NCBI RefSeq assembly: GCF_001485495.1
Contig: NZ_BCNF01000008.1
Span: 42,232 to 106,231, forward strand
Origin: Gordonia desulfuricans NBRC 100010
Lineage (GTDB): Bacteria > Actinomycetota > Actinomycetes > Mycobacteriales > Mycobacteriaceae
DNA length: 64,000 nt
Direction of reading: 5' to 3'
This document shows, piece by piece, positions 61,407-64,000 of the stretch (within the stretch, counting starts at the first letter, position 1; each line of letters opens with the position of its first letter). Under the pieces are notes generated by a model. The model made no database searches. It was not told where the DNA came from and was given only the letters and a program-made list of their open reading frames with translations. The position numbers were made by a program, and so were the translations under genes.

Positions 61407-63689
61407 GTGACCAACACCCCCGAGCACCCCAGCCACGACGAATCGATCGGCGAGTCGGCCTCGCCGACCTGCGGTATGGCCGATCCGTTCGCCTCCGAGC
61501 ACGATCTGCGGCGGCTGGATGCGCTGACCCACCCGGATCCGCATGCCTTCCTCGGCGCGCACGAGACCGGTGCCGGGTTCACCATCCTGCGGACGCTGCG
61601 GCCCGATGCGCTCGCGGTGTCGGCGGTGGTGGGCGGCGTCGATCATCCGATGACGCGGCAGACCGACGACCTGTTCGTGCTGGCCCTGCCGTTCGAGGGG
61701 CTGATCGACTACCGCTATCGGGTGACCTATCCGGATGGTCCGGTCGACGATCTCGGCACCTATGACGGTCCGACGAGCGAGTTCGTCGTCGCCGACGGCT
61801 ACCGGTTCCTGCCGAGCGTGGGTGAGACCGACCTGTACCTGTTCGGTGAGGGCCGCCACGAGCAGTTGTGGACGATGCTCGGCGCGCGCCGCGTCGGCTA
61901 CACCACCCCCGACGGCGAGGTGTCGGGGGTGGCGTTCACGGTGTGGGCGCCGAATGCCCACGGCGTCAGCGTGATCGGCGATTTCGGCTGGACCGGCCGT
62001 GCCACGCCGATGCGGTCGCTGGGCAGCAGCGGCATCTGGGAGCTGTTCGTACCCGACGTCACCGTCGGTACGCAGTACAAGTTCCGGGTGCATGGTGCCG
62101 ACGGCGTGATCCGGGAGAAGGCCGATCCGATGGCGCAGCACACCAATGTGCCGCCGGCGACGGCGTCGGTGGTCACCGAGTCCGCCTACACCTGGACCGA
62201 CGACGACTGGATCGCCCGACGCGCGGCGTCGACCCCGGCGGCCGAGCCGATGAGCATCTACGAAGTGCACCTCGCGTCGTGGCGGCAGGGTCTGGACTAC
62301 CGGGAACTCGCCGACCAGCTCGGCACGTATCTGGTGGAGAAGGGGTTCACCCACGTCGAGTTCCTGCCGGTCGCCGAGCATCCCTTCGGCGGCTCGTGGG
62401 GCTATCAGGTGACCTCGTACTACGCCCCGACCAGCCGGTTCGGCAGCCCCGACGACTTCCGGTTCCTCGTCGACCATCTGCACGCGCTGGGTATCGGCGT
62501 GATCGTCGACTGGGTGCCCGCACACTTCCCGAAGGACGACTGGGCCCTCGCACGTTTCGACGGGACCCCGCTCTACGAGCACGCCGATCCCACCCGCGGT
62601 GAGCAACTCGACTGGGGCACCTACATCTTCGATTTCGGCCGGTTCGAGGTCCGCAACTTCCTGGTGGCCAACGCGCTGTACTGGTTCGCCGAGTTCCACG
62701 TCGACGGTCTGCGGGTCGACGCGGTGGCGTCGATGCTCTACCTCGACTACTCCCGCCCGGCCGGCGGGTGGCGGCCCAACGTTCACGGCGGCCGCGAGAA
62801 CCTGGAGGCGGTGCAGTTCCTGCAGGAGACCAACGCCACCGTCCACAAACACTTCCCCGGTGTGGTGACGATCGCCGAGGAGTCCACCGCCTGGCCGGGC
62901 GTGACCCGGATGACCGATCTCGGCGGTCTGGGTTTCTCGTTCAAGTGGAACATGGGCTGGATGCACGACTCGCTGGGCTACCTCGGCCGCGATCAGGTGC
63001 ACCGCAGCTTCCACCACCACGAGATCACGTTCTCGATGATGTACGCGTGGAGCGAGAACTTCGTGCTGCCGCTCTCGCACGACGAGGTGGTGCACGGCAA
63101 GGGAACGCTGTGGAGCCGGATGCCCGGCGACTCGTTCACCAAGGCCGCGGGCGTGCGGGTGTTCCTGGCCTACCAGTGGTCGCATCCGGGTAAGCAGTTG
63201 CTGTTCATGGGTCAGGAGTTCGGCCAGACCGGTGAATGGGCCGACGACCGCAGCCTGGACTGGCAGCAGTTGTCGGGCTGGGAGGGCGAGTTGCATTCGG
63301 GCATCTCGGCGTTGACCACCGACCTGAACCGCATCTACCGGGCCACCCCGGCCCTGTTCAGTCAGGACACCGAGCCCGCCGGCTACGAGTGGATCGACGC
63401 CAACGACACCGCGAACAACGTGATCAGCTTCCTGCGCTACGGGGCCGACGGCTCGGTGCTGGCCTGTCTGTTCAACTTCTCCGGCTCCGATCGCGACGAC
63501 TACCGGGTCGGGCTGCCGGTCGCCGGCACGTGGACCGAGGTGCTCAACACCGACTCCACGGCCTACTCCGGCGCCGGTCGGGGCAACCTGGGGCAGGTGG
63601 TGACCGAGGCGAAGCCGTGGCACGGTCGGCCGGTGTCGGCGGAGGTCATGCTCCCGGCCAACTCCGCGATCTGGTTGTGCCCGGCGTAG
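61407..63689 (+). CDS. glgB: 1,4-alpha-glucan branching enzyme GlgB
   Basis: 760 residues. It makes alpha-1,6 branches on the glucan built by GlgE. An N-terminal CBM48-type domain ([20 protein letters not shown]) and a second one ([19 protein letters not shown]) precede the GH13_9 barrel, with the nucleophilic Asp near 438 in [18 protein letters not shown], Glu near 491 in [10 protein letters not shown], and [15 protein letters not shown]. The GTG at 61407 has GAGG 6 nt upstream; the ATG at 61395 that overlaps the glgE stop (ATGA) is the other option. Tight coupling with glgE either way. Confidence 0.95.
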   Translation: MTNTPEHPSHDESIGESASPTCGMADPFASEHDLRRLDALTHPDPHAFLGAHETGAGFTILRTLRPDALAVSAVVGGVDHPMTRQTDDLFVLALPFEGLIDYRYRVTYPDGPVDDLGTYDGPTSEFVVADGYRFLPSVGETDLYLFGEGRHEQLWTMLGARRVGYTTPDGEVSGVAFTVWAPNAHGVSVIGDFGWTGRATPMRSLGSSGIWELFVPDVTVGTQYKFRVHGADGVIREKADPMAQHTNVPPATASVVTESAYTWTDDDWIARRAASTPAAEPMSIYEVHLASWRQGLDYRELADQLGTYLVEKGFTHVEFLPVAEHPFGGSWGYQVTSYYAPTSRFGSPDDFRFLVDHLHALGIGVIVDWVPAHFPKDDWALARFDGTPLYEHADPTRGEQLDWGTYIFDFGRFEVRNFLVANALYWFAEFHVDGLRVDAVASMLYLDYSRPAGGWRPNVHGGRENLEAVQFLQETNATVHKHFPGVVTIAEESTAWPGVTRMTDLGGLGFSFKWNMGWMHDSLGYLGRDQVHRSFHHHEITFSMMYAWSENFVLPLSHDEVVHGKGTLWSRMPGDSFTKAAGVRVFLAYQWSHPGKQLLFMGQEFGQTGEWADDRSLDWQQLSGWEGELHSGISALTTDLNRIYRATPALFSQDTEPAGYEWIDANDTANNVISFLRYGADGSVLACLFNFSGSDRDDYRVGLPVAGTWTEVLNTDSTAYSGAGRGNLGQVVTEAKPWHGRPVSAEVMLPANSAIWLCPA

Positions 63690-63694
63690 ACAGC

Positions 63695-64000
63695 CGATGG
63701 TCGAGCAGGACGAACCCCACACGATGGTTGAGCCGGTCGTCCTCGCACCCCACACGATGGTTGATTTCGACAAGCTCAATCCGACGGACCAGGACGTCCT
63801 CACACCCCAAACGATGGTTGAGCAAGACGTTCCCCACGATGGTTGAGCAGGACGTCCTCGCGCTAGCGAGGCCGACCGTCGTCGAAACCTCAGCAAAATC
63901 ACGCCGGAACGTACCCACCTCAGAAGCGGGTCACCACCCGACATCAGCCGCCGGAGGTTTCGACACGCATCGTCGCACCCCACACGATGGTTGAGCAGGG
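63695..64000. repeat. array of the dispersed CGATGGTTGAGC repeat
   Basis: After glgB the DNA carries six copies of CGATGGTTGAGC or close variants (63695, 63722, 63755, 63812, 63837 and 63987), most preceded by CCCCACA or CCCCA. It also has GTCGAAACCTC (63881) and GGTTTCGACACGC (63957), the outer arm sequence of the palindrome at 25314-25443. A short dyad CCTCGC-GCTA-GCGAGG (63856-63871) is inside. The array runs to the window edge. No gene seen. Confidence 0.85.

Noticed and set aside
59335..63983. Long minus-strand frames opposite glgE and glgB
   Set aside because: Shadow frames of GC-rich genes; glgE and glgB are intact and co-directional with dinG.

Overview
The window is high-GC actinobacterial DNA from a mycolic-acid-producing member of the Mycobacteriales, most likely Gordonia or a close relative. 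The evidence is a single-chain type I fatty acid synthase of about 3075 residues followed by acpS, a CmrA-type mycolate reductase, Lsr2, two lipoprotein L,D-transpeptidases, GlgE/GlgB and the Mec-CysO-CysM cysteine pathway. Gene order matches three Mycobacterium tuberculosis blocks: cmrA-DUF853 ATPase-orn-tRNA-His (Rv2509 to Rv2511), Ldt-DUF3618-bcp-...-acpS-fas (Rv2518c to Rv2524c), and the whole run lprD to glgB (Rv1343c back to Rv1326c), inverted as a unit. The genus is inferred from gene content and a dispersed palindromic repeat, not proven.

Layout. 1-3.4 kb: end of an ABC exporter, a PadR regulator and a FadH-like dienoyl-CoA reductase. 3.4-6.8 kb: cmrA, a HerA-like ATPase, orn and tRNA-His. 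7-14 kb: exonuclease III, a small basic protein, two L,D-transpeptidases around a membrane protein and tRNA-Lys, a DUF3618 protein, bcp and a TetR regulator. 14-23.6 kb: acpS and fas. 24-30 kb: a HIT protein, a sirtuin, a palindromic repeat, a large SF1 helicase-nuclease and a rhodanese-fold protein lacking its cysteine; this is the most accessory-looking part. 30-38.7 kb: deaD, an acyl-CoA ligase, an OpgC-like membrane protein, a PLP lyase, a methyltransferase and a small HTH protein. 38.9-44.5 kb: an unrecognised exported protein, lsr2, a cyclase with a ThDP enzyme, and tRNA-Leu. 44.6-63.7 kb: the conserved housekeeping block (lprD, DUF3817, rdgB, rph, cAMP phosphodiesterase, murI, rhomboid, cysM, cysO, mec, two exported proteins, P1 peptidase, DUF2017, clpS, pncB, pncA, dinG, glgE, glgB). 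63.7-64 kb: an array of the dispersed repeat.

The genes fall into a few working groups: lipid and cell envelope (fas, acpS, cmrA, fadD, fadH, Ldt pair, murI, lipoproteins), nucleotide and RNA turnover (orn, rph, rdgB, deaD, dinG, xth), NAD salvage (pncA, pncB, sirtuin as NAD consumer), sulfur (mec-cysO-cysM) and alpha-glucan synthesis (glgE-glgB).

The points most worth a second look are a murI gene whose only well-placed start is ATA, a CysO sulfur carrier with an 18-residue tail beyond its Gly-Gly, the helicase-nuclease gene with a dyad at its promoter, a perfect 20-bp palindrome lying over the start of a small HTH gene, nested dyads on the lsr2 and fas promoters, and several 15-17 bp tandem repeats in intergenic DNA. 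Many genes have a TANNNT element 6-8 nt before the start codon, which points to leaderless transcripts. No CRISPR array, insertion sequence or prophage was seen.
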